This document shows, in pieces, positions 1 to 7,852 of a DNA stretch of 29,531 nt (the first letter of the stretch is position 1; each line of letters begins with the position of its first letter). The notes beneath the pieces are model-generated. The model did no database searches. It was not told the DNA's origin and saw only the letters and a program-made list of their open reading frames with translations. Made by a program: the position numbers and the translations under genes. The DNA comes from an uncultured Clostridia bacterium. GTDB taxonomy: Bacteria; Bacillota; Clostridia; Christensenellales; Borkfalkiaceae. The DNA lies in contig CAMUNT010000009.1 of the NCBI GenBank assembly GCA_947090365.1, positions 1 to 29,531 on the forward strand, written 5' to 3'.

Positions 1-59
1 GAAATCCTACCGAACCTAAACCGCAAAGTTTATTTAATATAAACCACTATATTACTTAT
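1..59. other. Left edge, end of an unidentified upstream gene or spacer
   Basis: All three + frames stop within the first 71 bases, at 17-19, 40-42 and 69-71, and too few codons are present to recognise a product. The hairpin terminator that follows implies that a + strand gene ends here. In related genomes xseB or ispA commonly sits in this place, but nothing visible shows that. Confidence 0.3.
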
Positions 60-87
60 ATACGCACATAAAGTGCGTATTATTTTT
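60..87 (+). terminator. Rho-independent terminator ahead of the membrane protein gene
   Basis: A perfect 8-bp stem (60-67 with 73-80) has a 5-nt loop and is followed by a T-rich stretch. It would end transcription of the gene left of the window. It also argues against a GTG start at 73, which would lie inside the hairpin. Confidence 0.6.
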
Positions 88-99
88 AGAGATAAGGAA

Positions 100-699
100 A
101 TGGATAAAGAAGAGGAACAACCAAAACAAGAAAAATCTACCAAAAAGAAGAAGCAAAAGAAAAAAATAATGCCGTCCTGGCTCTCTTGGGGTTTAAGCGT
201 ATTATTTTTGTCTTTTGCTTTAACCGTTTTATTCAGCTTTTTAACTGAAATATCAATAAAAGGCAGTCCCGTATATATTTGCGTAATAGTATTAATAGTA
301 CTTCTCGTATTGAATATAGGGTGCGACGTATTGGCAAATGCAGTAATTACCTGCCAGCTTGATGCATTTCACGCAATGGCTTCGAATAAAATAAAGGGAG
401 CAAAACGCGCCGTTACGCTTTGCAAGAATGCTACTAAGCTCGGAAGTATTTTTGCCGACGTAATAGGCGACATCTGCGGTATCGTCAGCGGTGCCGCAGG
501 CGCAGTGCTTGTGGTTTACATCTCTGCATATGCCGACGGAAATATATGGGAAATTGTAGCTTCAATAGGGGTTAGCGCCGTTATAGGCGCTTTGACCGTC
601 GGCGGTAAAGCAATATTCAAGCACTTTGCAATGAAATACAACAAGCAAATTGTATTTTCGTTTGCGAAATTTACAACGTTTTTCAAAAAGGAAAAATAA
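100..699 (+). CDS. Conserved small integral membrane protein upstream of dxs
   Basis: A 199-residue protein of unknown function. It opens with a charged cytoplasmic tail that contains a polylysine run (residues 15-22), followed by about four hydrophobic segments near 28-49, 58-78, 119-143 and 148-168. The region at 88-135 (DAFHAMAS, then GAKRA, then DVIGDICGIVSGAAGA) reminds me of a conserved family that sits next to dxs in Clostridia, sometimes loosely labelled CorB-like. No transport function can be assigned from this sequence. I chose ATG at 100 because the upstream GTG at 73 lies in a terminator hairpin; a purine-rich stretch precedes the ATG. The stop codon directly abuts the dxs ATG, so the two are almost certainly co-transcribed and translationally coupled. 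Confidence is high that it is a gene and low on its role. Confidence 0.8.
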   Translation: MDKEEEQPKQEKSTKKKKQKKKIMPSWLSWGLSVLFLSFALTVLFSFLTEISIKGSPVYICVIVLIVLLVLNIGCDVLANAVITCQLDAFHAMASNKIKGAKRAVTLCKNATKLGSIFADVIGDICGIVSGAAGAVLVVYISAYADGNIWEIVASIGVSAVIGALTVGGKAIFKHFAMKYNKQIVFSFAKFTTFFKKEK

Positions 700-2436
700 A
701 TGCCTGAATTTTACAGCGGTAAGCAACTGAAAAGCTTAAATGCGTCGCAGTTAAATTCGTTATGCGAAAATTTACGTCAGAAAATTTTGTCCACCGTACT
801 CAAAAACGGCGGACATTTGTCGTCTAATTTGGGCGCAGTAGAGTTGACGGTTGCCATGCATTACGTTTTTGATTTTCCTGAAGATAAGGTGATATTCGAC
901 GTCGGGCATCAGTGTTACGCCCATAAGCTACTTACGGGAAGAGCCGAAAATTTCAATACTCTACGCAAAAAAGGCGGTATTTCCGGTTTTCCGAAAAGGG
1001 AAGAGAGCCGATTTGACTGTTACAACACGGGACACGCGGGTACTTCGATTTCCGCCGCTTTGGGCATCGCAAAAGCACGCGATATTTGCGGTAAAAATTT
1101 TAACGTAATTGCTGTTATAGGCGACGGTTCGTTCAATAACGGATTGATTTATGAAGCTTTTAACAGTTTAAGGCTTTTGAATACTAATATTCTGGTAATA
1201 TTGAACGACAACGGAATGTCGATTTCTCCAACCGTCGGCAGTATGCACGAATATCTTGAATTTCTTAGCGAAAACGACGAACATATTGCAAAAAAGAATA
1301 AGCACGCAAATATTTTCGACAGATTTGGCTTCAAATACGACGGAGTTTACGACGGAAACAATTTAGAAAATTTAATTGATAAGCTGACCGAAATTAAAGA
1401 AAGATTAAAACACGAGTCCGTAATTTTACATATTATTACAAAAAAGGGTAAGGGATACGAATTTTGTGAAGAGAATCCCGAGAGAACTCACGGCATATCG
1501 GTTTCAAGCGCTGATACGGTTTCTACCGAGTACTCGAAGGTGTTTGGTGAAACGATGTGCGAATTAGCTGAACATAACAGCAAAATAGTAGCGGTTACGG
1601 CGGCGATGACTTCCAGTTTGGGACTAAGTGAATTTTTCGAAAGGTATCCTCAAAGATCCGTAGACGTCGGAATATGCGAAGAACACGCTACAATTTTGTG
1701 CGCTTCAATGGCAACGGAAGGATTAAAGCCGTATTATGCGGTTTATTCAACTTTTCTGCAACGTTCTTTCGATGAAATCTTGCTTGATATATGCAGTCAG
1801 AATCTTCCTGTAACGTTGTGTATAGATCGGGCGGGAGTATCCGGTGCTGACGGCGAAACCCATCAGGGCGTTTTCGATTTATCATTTTTAAGTATGATTC
1901 CCAATCTTACGATTGCCGTTCCCAAGGATATTCGTGAATTTAAAGCAATGCTGGAATTCAGTGCCGATTTCAATTATCCTTTTGCAATCAGATATCCCAG
2001 AGAGGGGAAGAGTGTTTTTAAAGTACAGACTGATATTATACGCGGTAAATGGGAAATATTGTCGGCAAACAAAAACGCAGAAGTTGCAATTATTGCCTGC
2101 GGAGAGCGTGCAGTGACCGATGCCTTGGTTGCAATGCAGATACTTGAAGGCAAAAACATAGGAGTTGAAGTTATCAATGCAAGATTTGTTAAGCCTGTTG
2201 ACAGTGAAATGCTTGATAATCTTAAACAAAAACGTATAGTAACGGTCGAGGACAATATGCTTGCAGGTGGCCTTGGCTCGCTTATTAACACGTTTTATTC
2301 CGATAAAGACAAAATTATCAAAAATTTTGCATATCCCGACGAATTTATAACGCACGCAAGCGTGTCTGAGCTTATGAACGATTATAAAATTACAGGCGAA
2401 TATATTGCGGAATACATAACCAATGCGATTAGATAA
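700..2436 (+). CDS. dxs: 1-deoxy-D-xylulose-5-phosphate synthase
   Basis: A thiamine-diphosphate enzyme that condenses pyruvate and glyceraldehyde 3-phosphate into DXP, the first step of the MEP isoprenoid pathway and a source of thiamine and pyridoxal precursors. Visible landmarks are GGHLSSNLG (37-45), DVGHQCYAHK (67-76), the ThDP/Mg motif starting GDG at 141 and ending NDN at 169-171, then ISPTVG. The transketolase-like half carries GICEEHA, with the catalytic glutamate, and DRAGVSGADGETHQG. At 578 residues it is somewhat shorter than the usual 620 or so. The common DGHD motif reads DGNN here. An AAGGA ribosome site lies 8 nt before the ATG. It abuts the membrane protein upstream and overlaps tlyA by 14 nt. 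Confidence 0.97.
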   Translation: MPEFYSGKQLKSLNASQLNSLCENLRQKILSTVLKNGGHLSSNLGAVELTVAMHYVFDFPEDKVIFDVGHQCYAHKLLTGRAENFNTLRKKGGISGFPKREESRFDCYNTGHAGTSISAALGIAKARDICGKNFNVIAVIGDGSFNNGLIYEAFNSLRLLNTNILVILNDNGMSISPTVGSMHEYLEFLSENDEHIAKKNKHANIFDRFGFKYDGVYDGNNLENLIDKLTEIKERLKHESVILHIITKKGKGYEFCEENPERTHGISVSSADTVSTEYSKVFGETMCELAEHNSKIVAVTAAMTSSLGLSEFFERYPQRSVDVGICEEHATILCASMATEGLKPYYAVYSTFLQRSFDEILLDICSQNLPVTLCIDRAGVSGADGETHQGVFDLSFLSMIPNLTIAVPKDIREFKAMLEFSADFNYPFAIRYPREGKSVFKVQTDIIRGKWEILSANKNAEVAIIACGERAVTDALVAMQILEGKNIGVEVINARFVKPVDSEMLDNLKQKRIVTVEDNMLAGGLGSLINTFYSDKDKIIKNFAYPDEFITHASVSELMNDYKITGEYIAEYITNAIR

Positions 2437-3181
2437 ATATTTATCGGAGCAATTCGGGTCGAGGACGAAAGCCGCAGTTGCAATATCAAAAAAACTTGTT
2501 CTTGTAAACGGAAAATCAATCGAACCTTCTTACGTATATAAGCCCGGGGACAAAATTGAAATTATTACTGCGGAAGAAAACTATGTTTCCGCGGGCGGAT
2601 TTAAGCTGAGCAAGGCGCTTAAAGAGTTTGATGTTTCCGTCAACGGGAAAATTTTTGCGGATATCGGAGCCAGCACCGGCGGTTTTACCGATTGTCTGTT
2701 ACAAAACGGTGCAGAGAAAGTTTATTGTATCGATATTGGAGAAAGCCAGCTTGACAAAAGCCTGTTGGATAAAAACGTTATCGTAATAGACAATTATAAT
2801 GCAAGGAATCTTGACGAAAGTCTTTTTTCTGAAAAACTTGACGGTATCGTAATTGACGTAAGCTTTATTTCGCTTACTTACGTTCTGGAAGGTGTAAGCA
2901 ATGTTCTAGACGACGGCGCCATTGTTTTAGCACTTATAAAACCTCAGTTTGAATGCGAAAGCCGTAAAGTGGGTAAAAACGGAATACTGCGTGACAGCAA
3001 TACCCGTAAGAACATTTTAAATAAAGTTTTAAATTTTGCGGAAAAGTGTAAATTAATACCGCAGAAGCTGACTAACGCCCCGATCGTCAGCGGTAAAAAT
3101 TTTGAATACGTCGTTTTGCTTAAGAAAAATGCCGAATGCAAAAATATAAATGAAATATTAATAAAGTCTGTTAAATTATAA
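2423..3181 (+). CDS. tlyA: TlyA-type rRNA 2'-O-ribose methyltransferase (hemolysin A family)
   Basis: A 252-residue protein with an N-terminal S4 RNA-binding domain (MRLDKYLSEQ, about 1-60) and an FtsJ/RrmJ-like Rossmann methyltransferase domain. The SAM motif is DIGASTGGFTD (80-90). The K-D-K-E type catalytic set is plausibly K62, D145, K173 and E177 (KPQFE). Characterised TlyA proteins methylate ribose 2'-OH groups of 16S and 23S rRNA; the old name hemolysin is historical. It starts inside the end of dxs with a 14-nt overlap, so translation is probably coupled. It ends in a strong terminator. The tlyA-nadK-argR-recN order is conserved across Firmicutes. Confidence 0.93.
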   Translation: MRLDKYLSEQFGSRTKAAVAISKKLVLVNGKSIEPSYVYKPGDKIEIITAEENYVSAGGFKLSKALKEFDVSVNGKIFADIGASTGGFTDCLLQNGAEKVYCIDIGESQLDKSLLDKNVIVIDNYNARNLDESLFSEKLDGIVIDVSFISLTYVLEGVSNVLDDGAIVLALIKPQFECESRKVGKNGILRDSNTRKNILNKVLNFAEKCKLIPQKLTNAPIVSGKNFEYVVLLKKNAECKNINEILIKSVKL

Positions 3182-3201
3182 ATTTAACGGGCTTTTTGTT
3201 T
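3163..3201 (+). terminator. Strong terminator after tlyA
   Basis: A 15-bp stem (3163-3177 with 3181-3195, with two or three G-U pairs in RNA) and a 3-nt loop, followed by a T-rich tract. The tlyA stop codon lies in the loop. The -35 box of the nadK promoter begins at the last bases of the T tract, so terminator and promoter are nested. Confidence 0.8.
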
Positions 3202-3228
3202 GCATATTTGTATAAAAAGATGTATAAT
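3200..3228 (+). promoter_or_regulatory. Sigma-A type promoter of nadK-argR-recN
   Basis: TTGCAT (3200-3205), a 17-nt spacer, and a perfect TATAAT (3223-3228). The -10 box ends only 7 nt before the nadK ATG at 3236, so the predicted transcription start falls at or next to the start codon. Confidence 0.7.
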
Positions 3229-3235
3229 CAGTGAG

Positions 3236-4048
3236 ATGAAAGTCGGGATTTACTATAATAAAAATCATCTTAAAGAAAACTTAAAATATATAGAAGAGAT
3301 TGAAAGTTTCTTTAAACCGAACGGTATAAAAACTAACATTGTATCAACGCCAGACGAGCTTGACGGACTTGACGTTTTACTTGTTCTCGGCGGTGACGGT
3401 ACCATTTTGACGGTGGCTTCGGAATGCGCAAGACGGTACGTTAAAATTTTGGGCATAAATTACGGGCATCTCGGCTTCCTGACGGAATTTGAGCAGGAAA
3501 GAATAACTGATGCGCTTAAACTTATCTGTAACGGTAATTTTGCAACGAAAAACAGAATAATGCTTGAAATTTCATACGCAGATAAAAAATTTTATGCATT
3601 GAACGACTTCGTAATTCAACGGAGTACGGGCGGGCAGAATTTCAGCAATACCGTTTCGTTAAATGCGGAAATTGACGGAGTTACTGTGGATAACTATTCT
3701 GCCGACGGTATAATAGTAAGCACTTCTACCGGGTCAACGGCGTATTCGCTATCTGCCGGAGGGTCTGTTCTCGCCCCTGATTTAAATGCTTTTATTCTTA
3801 CGCCTATATGTGCGCATTCCCTGCATTCGCGTCCGGTAGTATTTAATGCGAACTCGGTTGTAACCGTCAATTCGTTAAGTCCAAAAACTCAGTTAAACGT
3901 AGTTGTAGACGGCAAAATTCTCGATACCGTCAGCGGTAACGCTCGGTTTACTGTTAGAAAGTCTGATTTTGTTGCGGAATTCATTTCACGCGGAGACAAA
4001 GATTTCTTTGATAAACTATTAATTAAACTCAACATTTGGAGTAAATAA
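3236..4048 (+). CDS. nadK: NAD kinase
   Basis: Phosphorylates NAD to NADP, a cytoplasmic and normally essential step. The family motifs are GGDGT (52-56), GHLGFLTEF, LNDFVIQRS (the ND motif, 122-130) and the NAD-binding stretch DGIIVSTSTGSTAYSLSAGG (157-176). The length of 270 residues is normal. The start MKVGIYYN fits the usual N-terminus; an in-frame extension upstream would run into the promoter and terminator. There is no Shine-Dalgarno, only GTGAG touching the ATG, and the -10 box is 7 nt away, so the mRNA may be leaderless. The stop overlaps the argR start by one base (TAATG), a sign of coupling. Confidence 0.95.
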   Translation: MKVGIYYNKNHLKENLKYIEEIESFFKPNGIKTNIVSTPDELDGLDVLLVLGGDGTILTVASECARRYVKILGINYGHLGFLTEFEQERITDALKLICNGNFATKNRIMLEISYADKKFYALNDFVIQRSTGGQNFSNTVSLNAEIDGVTVDNYSADGIIVSTSTGSTAYSLSAGGSVLAPDLNAFILTPICAHSLHSRPVVFNANSVVTVNSLSPKTQLNVVVDGKILDTVSGNARFTVRKSDFVAEFISRGDKDFFDKLLIKLNIWSK

Positions 4049-4497
4049 TGTATAGAAACGCAAGACAACAAAAAATTCTTGAACTGATAGCATCAAAAGA
4101 AATAGATACTCAGGAAGAGCTTTGCGCCGAACTGAATAAACTCAATTTTAATGTTACGCAGGCAACTATTTCACGCGATATTAAGGAATTAAAGCTGTAT
4201 AAGATTTCGGGTTCTACAAAAAAGTATAAATATGCTTGTCTTGAAAACTCTTATGAATCTGAACTTGATAAAAAGCTGAAGCTTTTCAGAGAATGTGCGC
4301 TTTCAATCAATTACGCCAACAATATAATAATAATCAAATCGATGCACGGGAACGGTGGAACCGTATGTATATTCATTGATTCGCTACAAATTAAAGAGAT
4401 TCTCGGAACTATTGCTGGTGACGATACGTGTTTAATAGTTGTCGATACTAATGAAAATACGCCTGCGGTAGTTAACAAACTTAAAGAGTATATATAA
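4048..4497 (+). CDS. argR: Arginine repressor ArgR/AhrC
   Basis: A 149-residue transcription factor that, in its family, represses arginine biosynthesis and activates catabolism as an arginine-bound hexamer. The N-terminal winged helix-turn-helix includes TQATISRDIKEL (37-48). The C-terminal oligomerisation and arginine-binding domain has GNGGTV (101-106) and GTIAGDDT (120-127), which contains the GDD residues that contact arginine. A GGAG ribosome site lies about 7 nt upstream. It sits between nadK and recN as in Bacillus, with the start overlapping the nadK stop. No clear ARG box was noticed in this window. Confidence 0.95.
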   Translation: MYRNARQQKILELIASKEIDTQEELCAELNKLNFNVTQATISRDIKELKLYKISGSTKKYKYACLENSYESELDKKLKLFRECALSINYANNIIIIKSMHGNGGTVCIFIDSLQIKEILGTIAGDDTCLIVVDTNENTPAVVNKLKEYI

Positions 4498-6177
4498 ATG
4501 TTAAATAGACTGTACGTTAAAAATATAGCTTTAATTAAAGAAGCCGATATAGAATTTGATAGCGGTCTTAACGTATTATCAGGTGAAACGGGGTCGGGTA
4601 AATCGATAATTCTCGACTCTATTAATTTTGTTTTGGGAAGCAAGGCAGATAAAACGATGATACGTTATGGTGAGCGTGAGGCTCTTGTCAAGGCGGAATT
4701 CAAGGTCGACGAAAAGAGTGAAGCCATTGCATTGTTGAAAGATTACGACATTGACAGTGAGGGCGAAATTATAATTTCGCGTAGGTTGGGCGTTGACGGA
4801 AAAAGTAATATAAAAATTAACGGAAACACCGTTACACTATCAATGTTAAAGTCTGTAACTGTTCACCTTGTTGACGTACACGGTCAAAGCGAGCATTTTT
4901 TTCTTTTAAACGAAAACAATCAGCTTAAAGTCATTGATAATTTACTTGGTAATGATGCTGAAAGTATTAAAACTGAAATTGCGAACCGTATTACGGAAAA
5001 ACGCCAGCTAAGAAATAAAATATCTTTGCTTGGCGGAGACGATACGGAGCGTGAAAGAAAGCTTGATTTACTCGAATATCAGATCAGAGAAATAGAAAAT
5101 GCCGATTTGAAGGTCGGGGAGTTTGAAGAACTCAAAGCACGCAGAAATAAAATCATTAACGTAGAAAAGATATTAAACGCAATTAATGCCGTAAAGGAAT
5201 TTATTAACAATGACGGCGGGGTTTCCGATTTGCTTTATTCTGCTTCACGCGAATTTGGAAAAATAAGCGGAATAAGCGAAGAGTATAACAGTATTTTAAA
5301 CAGACTCGATGCGGTAAACGCAGACGTTTCGGATATTGCCGTTTCGTTAACCGATATTGCGGACAATCTTTCATTTGACGAAAATGAGGCTCAAACCGTA
5401 GAGGACAGAATAAGCTTAATCAAGTCGCTTATTAAAAAATACGGAGCGACAGAAGAAGAAATAATATCCTATAAAGAGCGAATAATCGCTGAGCGCGACG
5501 CTATTTCCAACAGTGCCGAATTAATTGAACAATATGCCGAAAAAATAAGAATTTGCGACGATAAAATATATGAATTATGCCTAAAGCTTTCCGTTTTAAG
5601 GAAACGGGCGGCACAGTTATTTAGCAAAGCTATTGAAAACGAGCTTAAAACTCTCAATATTCCCGATGCGGTTTTCAATATCAAATTTAATGAATTTTCA
5701 AGACAATCGGCAAATTTGCAAAACAATAACGGCTGTGATGAAATTTATTTTGAATTTTCTGCAAACAAAGGTGAACCCGTTAAACCTTTAAGCAAAGTTA
5801 TAAGCGGGGGAGAAATAAGCAGATTTATGCTTGCCGTTAAAACTCAGCTGAAAAATTTGAACGGCATATCAACCTATATTTTTGACGAAATCGATGCCGG
5901 TATCAGCGGGTATACAGCAGATACGGTTGCAAAAAAATTTAAAAATATTGCAAAAACCACGCAAATCATTGCCGTTTCACATCTTCCGCAGATATGTGCG
6001 GCAAGCGATACACAGTTTTTAATTTTTAAAAAAGAAGAAGACGGGAATACGTTTACTTACATTAATAAACTTAATGGTTCACAAAAGGTAGACGAAATAA
6101 TCAGATTGATCGGAAACGTCAATTCTCAATCGGCAAGGCAGCATGCCGAAGAGCTTATAAATCAATATATAAATTAA
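4498..6177 (+). CDS. recN: DNA repair protein RecN
   Basis: An SMC-like ATPase that acts early in double-strand break repair. The Walker A motif is GETGSGKS (29-36), the Q-loop region contains HGQSEH, the ABC signature starts ISGGE at 435, and Walker B is YIFDEIDAGISG (starting near 460). The middle is a long charged helical region consistent with the coiled-coil arms. At 559 residues it is normal length. It begins directly after the argR stop, so it is the last gene of nadK-argR-recN, and a terminator follows within a base of the stop. Unlike in E. coli, no LexA box is visible in front of it. Confidence 0.96.
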   Translation: MLNRLYVKNIALIKEADIEFDSGLNVLSGETGSGKSIILDSINFVLGSKADKTMIRYGEREALVKAEFKVDEKSEAIALLKDYDIDSEGEIIISRRLGVDGKSNIKINGNTVTLSMLKSVTVHLVDVHGQSEHFFLLNENNQLKVIDNLLGNDAESIKTEIANRITEKRQLRNKISLLGGDDTERERKLDLLEYQIREIENADLKVGEFEELKARRNKIINVEKILNAINAVKEFINNDGGVSDLLYSASREFGKISGISEEYNSILNRLDAVNADVSDIAVSLTDIADNLSFDENEAQTVEDRISLIKSLIKKYGATEEEIISYKERIIAERDAISNSAELIEQYAEKIRICDDKIYELCLKLSVLRKRAAQLFSKAIENELKTLNIPDAVFNIKFNEFSRQSANLQNNNGCDEIYFEFSANKGEPVKPLSKVISGGEISRFMLAVKTQLKNLNGISTYIFDEIDAGISGYTADTVAKKFKNIAKTTQIIAVSHLPQICAASDTQFLIFKKEEDGNTFTYINKLNGSQKVDEIIRLIGNVNSQSARQHAEELINQYIN

Positions 6178-6202
6178 GACGGTAGATTTACCGTCTTTTT
6201 TT
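6178..6202 (+). terminator. Terminator after recN
   Basis: A perfect 7-bp stem (6178-6184 with 6189-6195), a GATT loop and seven Ts. The next base begins the GTATA -35 element of the spoIVB promoter. Confidence 0.85.
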
Positions 6203-6231
6203 GTATAATCCAAAAAGCGTTGCACACAATA
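6203..6231 (+). promoter_or_regulatory. Probable forespore (sigma F/G) promoter of spoIVB
   Basis: GTATA (6203-6207), a 17-nt spacer, and CACAATA (6225-6231). This resembles the sigma G consensus GHATR / CATNHTA with one mismatch in the -10. The same -35 and the same spacer occur before the carboxypeptidase at 7853 and before DUF2953. B. subtilis spoIVB is known to be forespore-expressed. A sigma-A reading of the TATAAT at 6204-6209 was considered, but it has no -35. Confidence 0.5.
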
Positions 6232-6239
6232 CTACTGTT

Positions 6240-7256
6240 ATGCTTTTCAGAAAAAAATTAACCGGAAAACTGATAATTTTATTTTTATTGATACTCTGTG
6301 TATTTTCATTTACTCCGATTAATGCAAATGCTCAGACTGAATCTTTATATTTGGGCGGATTTCCGGCAGGATTCACACTTAATACAAAAACAGTTGAAGT
6401 AATAGGCATTTGCGATGTGCTGACCGCAGACGGTATGGCTGCTCCTGCGCGAAATTGCGGAATAAAAAACGGCGATATTATAAAGAGTATAAACGGCGTA
6501 AAAGTAGAAAGTGCGTCTGATATAAACCGAATTATTTCCGACGATTATAAAAAATATAATATTGAAATTGTGCGCGGTGGTGAAAATATTACGCTTGATA
6601 TCGTTCCGGCAAAAGATTTGACGACAGGCAGTAAAAGAATTGGCGTATTAGTCAAAGATACTGTAAGCGGAATCGGAACCGTCACCTATATAGATAAAGC
6701 CAACAATAAGTTTGCTTCATTAGGGCATCCCGTCGCCGATTTAAAGAATAACCTTATAGAAATAAACGGAGGTACGGTTTACAATTGCCTTATTTACGAT
6801 ATAAAGAAGGGGGCAAAGGGCGCACCCGGAGAACTGCACGGGGTTTTTGAAAACAACAGCATTTTAGGAAGTGCGAAAATAAACTGCCGATGCGGTATCT
6901 ACGGTGACCTTGCAAGCAATTACGATACGTCCAGGCTTGTTAAAATTGAAAAGGGAAGCGTAAATGACGTAACGATAGGTAAAGCCTGTATTTATACTAC
7001 TCTGCGCGGAAACAGCGTTGATAAATACGACATTTCTATTATAAAAACAGACAAGGATAACAAGGACAACAGAAACTACGTAATTAAAATCGATGATAAA
7101 AGATTAGTTGCGGGTGCGGGCGGTATCGTTCAGGGAATGAGTGGCAGCCCGATAGTGCAGAACGGAAAACTTATAGGTGCAGTAACACACGTATTTGTAA
7201 ACGACCCCACGAGAGGTTACGGAATAAGCATCGACAAAATGTTAAGTTCATATTAA
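6240..7256 (+). CDS. spoIVB: Stage IV sporulation serine peptidase SpoIVB
   Basis: An S55-family serine peptidase that is secreted from the forespore and triggers sigma K activation through SpoIVFA in B. subtilis. It has an N-terminal signal/anchor (residues 1-31, basic start then hydrophobic), a PDZ domain about 55-125 (IKNGDIIKSINGV), and a peptidase domain with H163 in SLGHPV. The serine motif is GIVQGMSGSPI (295-305, S301), followed by GAVTHVFVNDPTRGYGI. At 338 residues it is shorter than the 425 of B. subtilis, mostly in the N-terminal half. An upstream TTG (6201) would place the start inside the terminator and promoter, so ATG 6240 is preferred. No Shine-Dalgarno is visible. spo0A does not follow it here. 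Confidence 0.95.
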   Translation: MLFRKKLTGKLIILFLLILCVFSFTPINANAQTESLYLGGFPAGFTLNTKTVEVIGICDVLTADGMAAPARNCGIKNGDIIKSINGVKVESASDINRIISDDYKKYNIEIVRGGENITLDIVPAKDLTTGSKRIGVLVKDTVSGIGTVTYIDKANNKFASLGHPVADLKNNLIEINGGTVYNCLIYDIKKGAKGAPGELHGVFENNSILGSAKINCRCGIYGDLASNYDTSRLVKIEKGSVNDVTIGKACIYTTLRGNSVDKYDISIIKTDKDNKDNRNYVIKIDDKRLVAGAGGIVQGMSGSPIVQNGKLIGAVTHVFVNDPTRGYGISIDKMLSSY

Positions 7257-7276
7257 TTAATAATTCCTCATATAAT
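7248..7276 (+). promoter_or_regulatory. Sigma E type promoter of the SpoIIM-like gene
   Basis: TCATATT (7248-7254), a 14-nt spacer, and CATATAAT (7269-7276). This matches the published sigma E consensus (ZHATAXX-14-CATACAHT) at every defined position but one, with exactly the expected spacing. The -35 overlaps the end of spoIVB. The -10 is 5 nt from the ATG and lies in the left arm of a 13-bp hairpin. Confidence 0.6.
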
Positions 7277-7297
7277 TGTATATGAGGAATTTGTCTT
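7262..7297 (+). terminator. 13-bp hairpin, probable spoIVB terminator
   Basis: A perfect inverted repeat, 7262-7274 with 7279-7291, around an ATTG loop, followed by TGTCTTTT. It ends spoIVB, though the T tract is imperfect. The left arm contains the sigma E -10 box and the right arm contains the ATG of the next gene. Confidence 0.6.
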
Positions 7298-7824
7298 TTA
7301 AGGAATTTTCTTGTGATAAAAAGTATATTATTGCTTCGATAATTACTATTATTTGCTCAATTATATGTGGCATAGTACTATATAAACTGTCAAATATTAA
7401 CATTAACTTCGTTAGTTTTGCAAACGATTACATTTTTTTCATCTTCAATTTTAAAAACAGTAAACTTATATTTCCTCACCTTCTGAGCGAGTTATTTTAT
7501 CTTTATTTGTTCTTTTTTGTTGCTTATTTCACAAAATTTAAATATTTGACCCTGATAATTCTTTTTTTCAGAGGCATATATTTTTCAGTTTACGTGGCAA
7601 TTCTTTTCAGCCTCAATTCATTGGGCGGAATAACGGTTGCTGTCATTGTGTTTATTCCGTCTTCGTTATGTTCGCTGATATTTTGCTATTTAATTGCCGA
7701 GTCTTGCAGAATTATAAATAAAAAATACGCTTTCTTTGTTCCTGCAATCTGCGCGCTTATAAATACTTTAATTTTTATTTTACTTGTAAACCTGTTATTC
7801 AGACTGATAATCGTTATAGTATAA
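7282..7824 (+). CDS. SpoIIM-like polytopic sporulation membrane protein (putative)
   Basis: A 180-residue, very hydrophobic protein with about five membrane segments near 15-35, 66-83, 88-108, 115-140 and 149-180. The loop sequence IILFFRGIYFS (92-102) is like the conserved FRG region of SpoIIM, and length and segment number fit SpoIIM (about 210 residues, five segments). SpoIIM works with SpoIID and SpoIIP in septal peptidoglycan hydrolysis during engulfment. The assignment is inferred: sequence resemblance is weak, but its neighbours are sporulation genes and its promoter fits sigma E, which drives spoIIM in B. subtilis. ATG 7282 is used; a TTG at 7276 lies inside the -10 box. No Shine-Dalgarno is present. 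Confidence 0.55.
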   Translation: MRNLSFKEFSCDKKYIIASIITIICSIICGIVLYKLSNININFVSFANDYIFFIFNFKNSKLIFPHLLSELFYLYLFFFVAYFTKFKYLTLIILFFRGIYFSVYVAILFSLNSLGGITVAVIVFIPSSLCSLIFCYLIAESCRIINKKYAFFVPAICALINTLIFILLVNLLFRLIIVIV

Positions 7825-7847
7825 TTTTATTTACTTTTAACATAATA
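7819..7847 (+). promoter_or_regulatory. Probable forespore (sigma F/G) promoter of the first carboxypeptidase
   Basis: GTATA (7819-7823), a 17-nt spacer, and CATAATA (7841-7847), a full match to GHATR / CATNHTA. GTATA overlaps the stop codon of the SpoIIM-like gene. The -10 ends 5 nt before the ATG at 7853. Confidence 0.6.
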
Positions 7848-7852
7848 ATTGT

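Noticed and set aside
73..99. GTG at 73 as start of the first membrane protein
   Set aside because: It lies in the right arm of a terminator hairpin and has no ribosome site; ATG 100 is in the same frame.
1888..2355. 155-codon open frame on the - strand inside dxs
   Set aside because: It is antisense to a clear, motif-complete dxs, with no recognisable domain or ribosome site; a coding shadow.
6204..6209. TATAAT after the recN terminator as a sigma-A promoter for spoIVB
   Set aside because: No -35 at 16-18 nt; the overlapping GTATA with CACAATA 17 nt later matches the sporulation pattern of two other genes.
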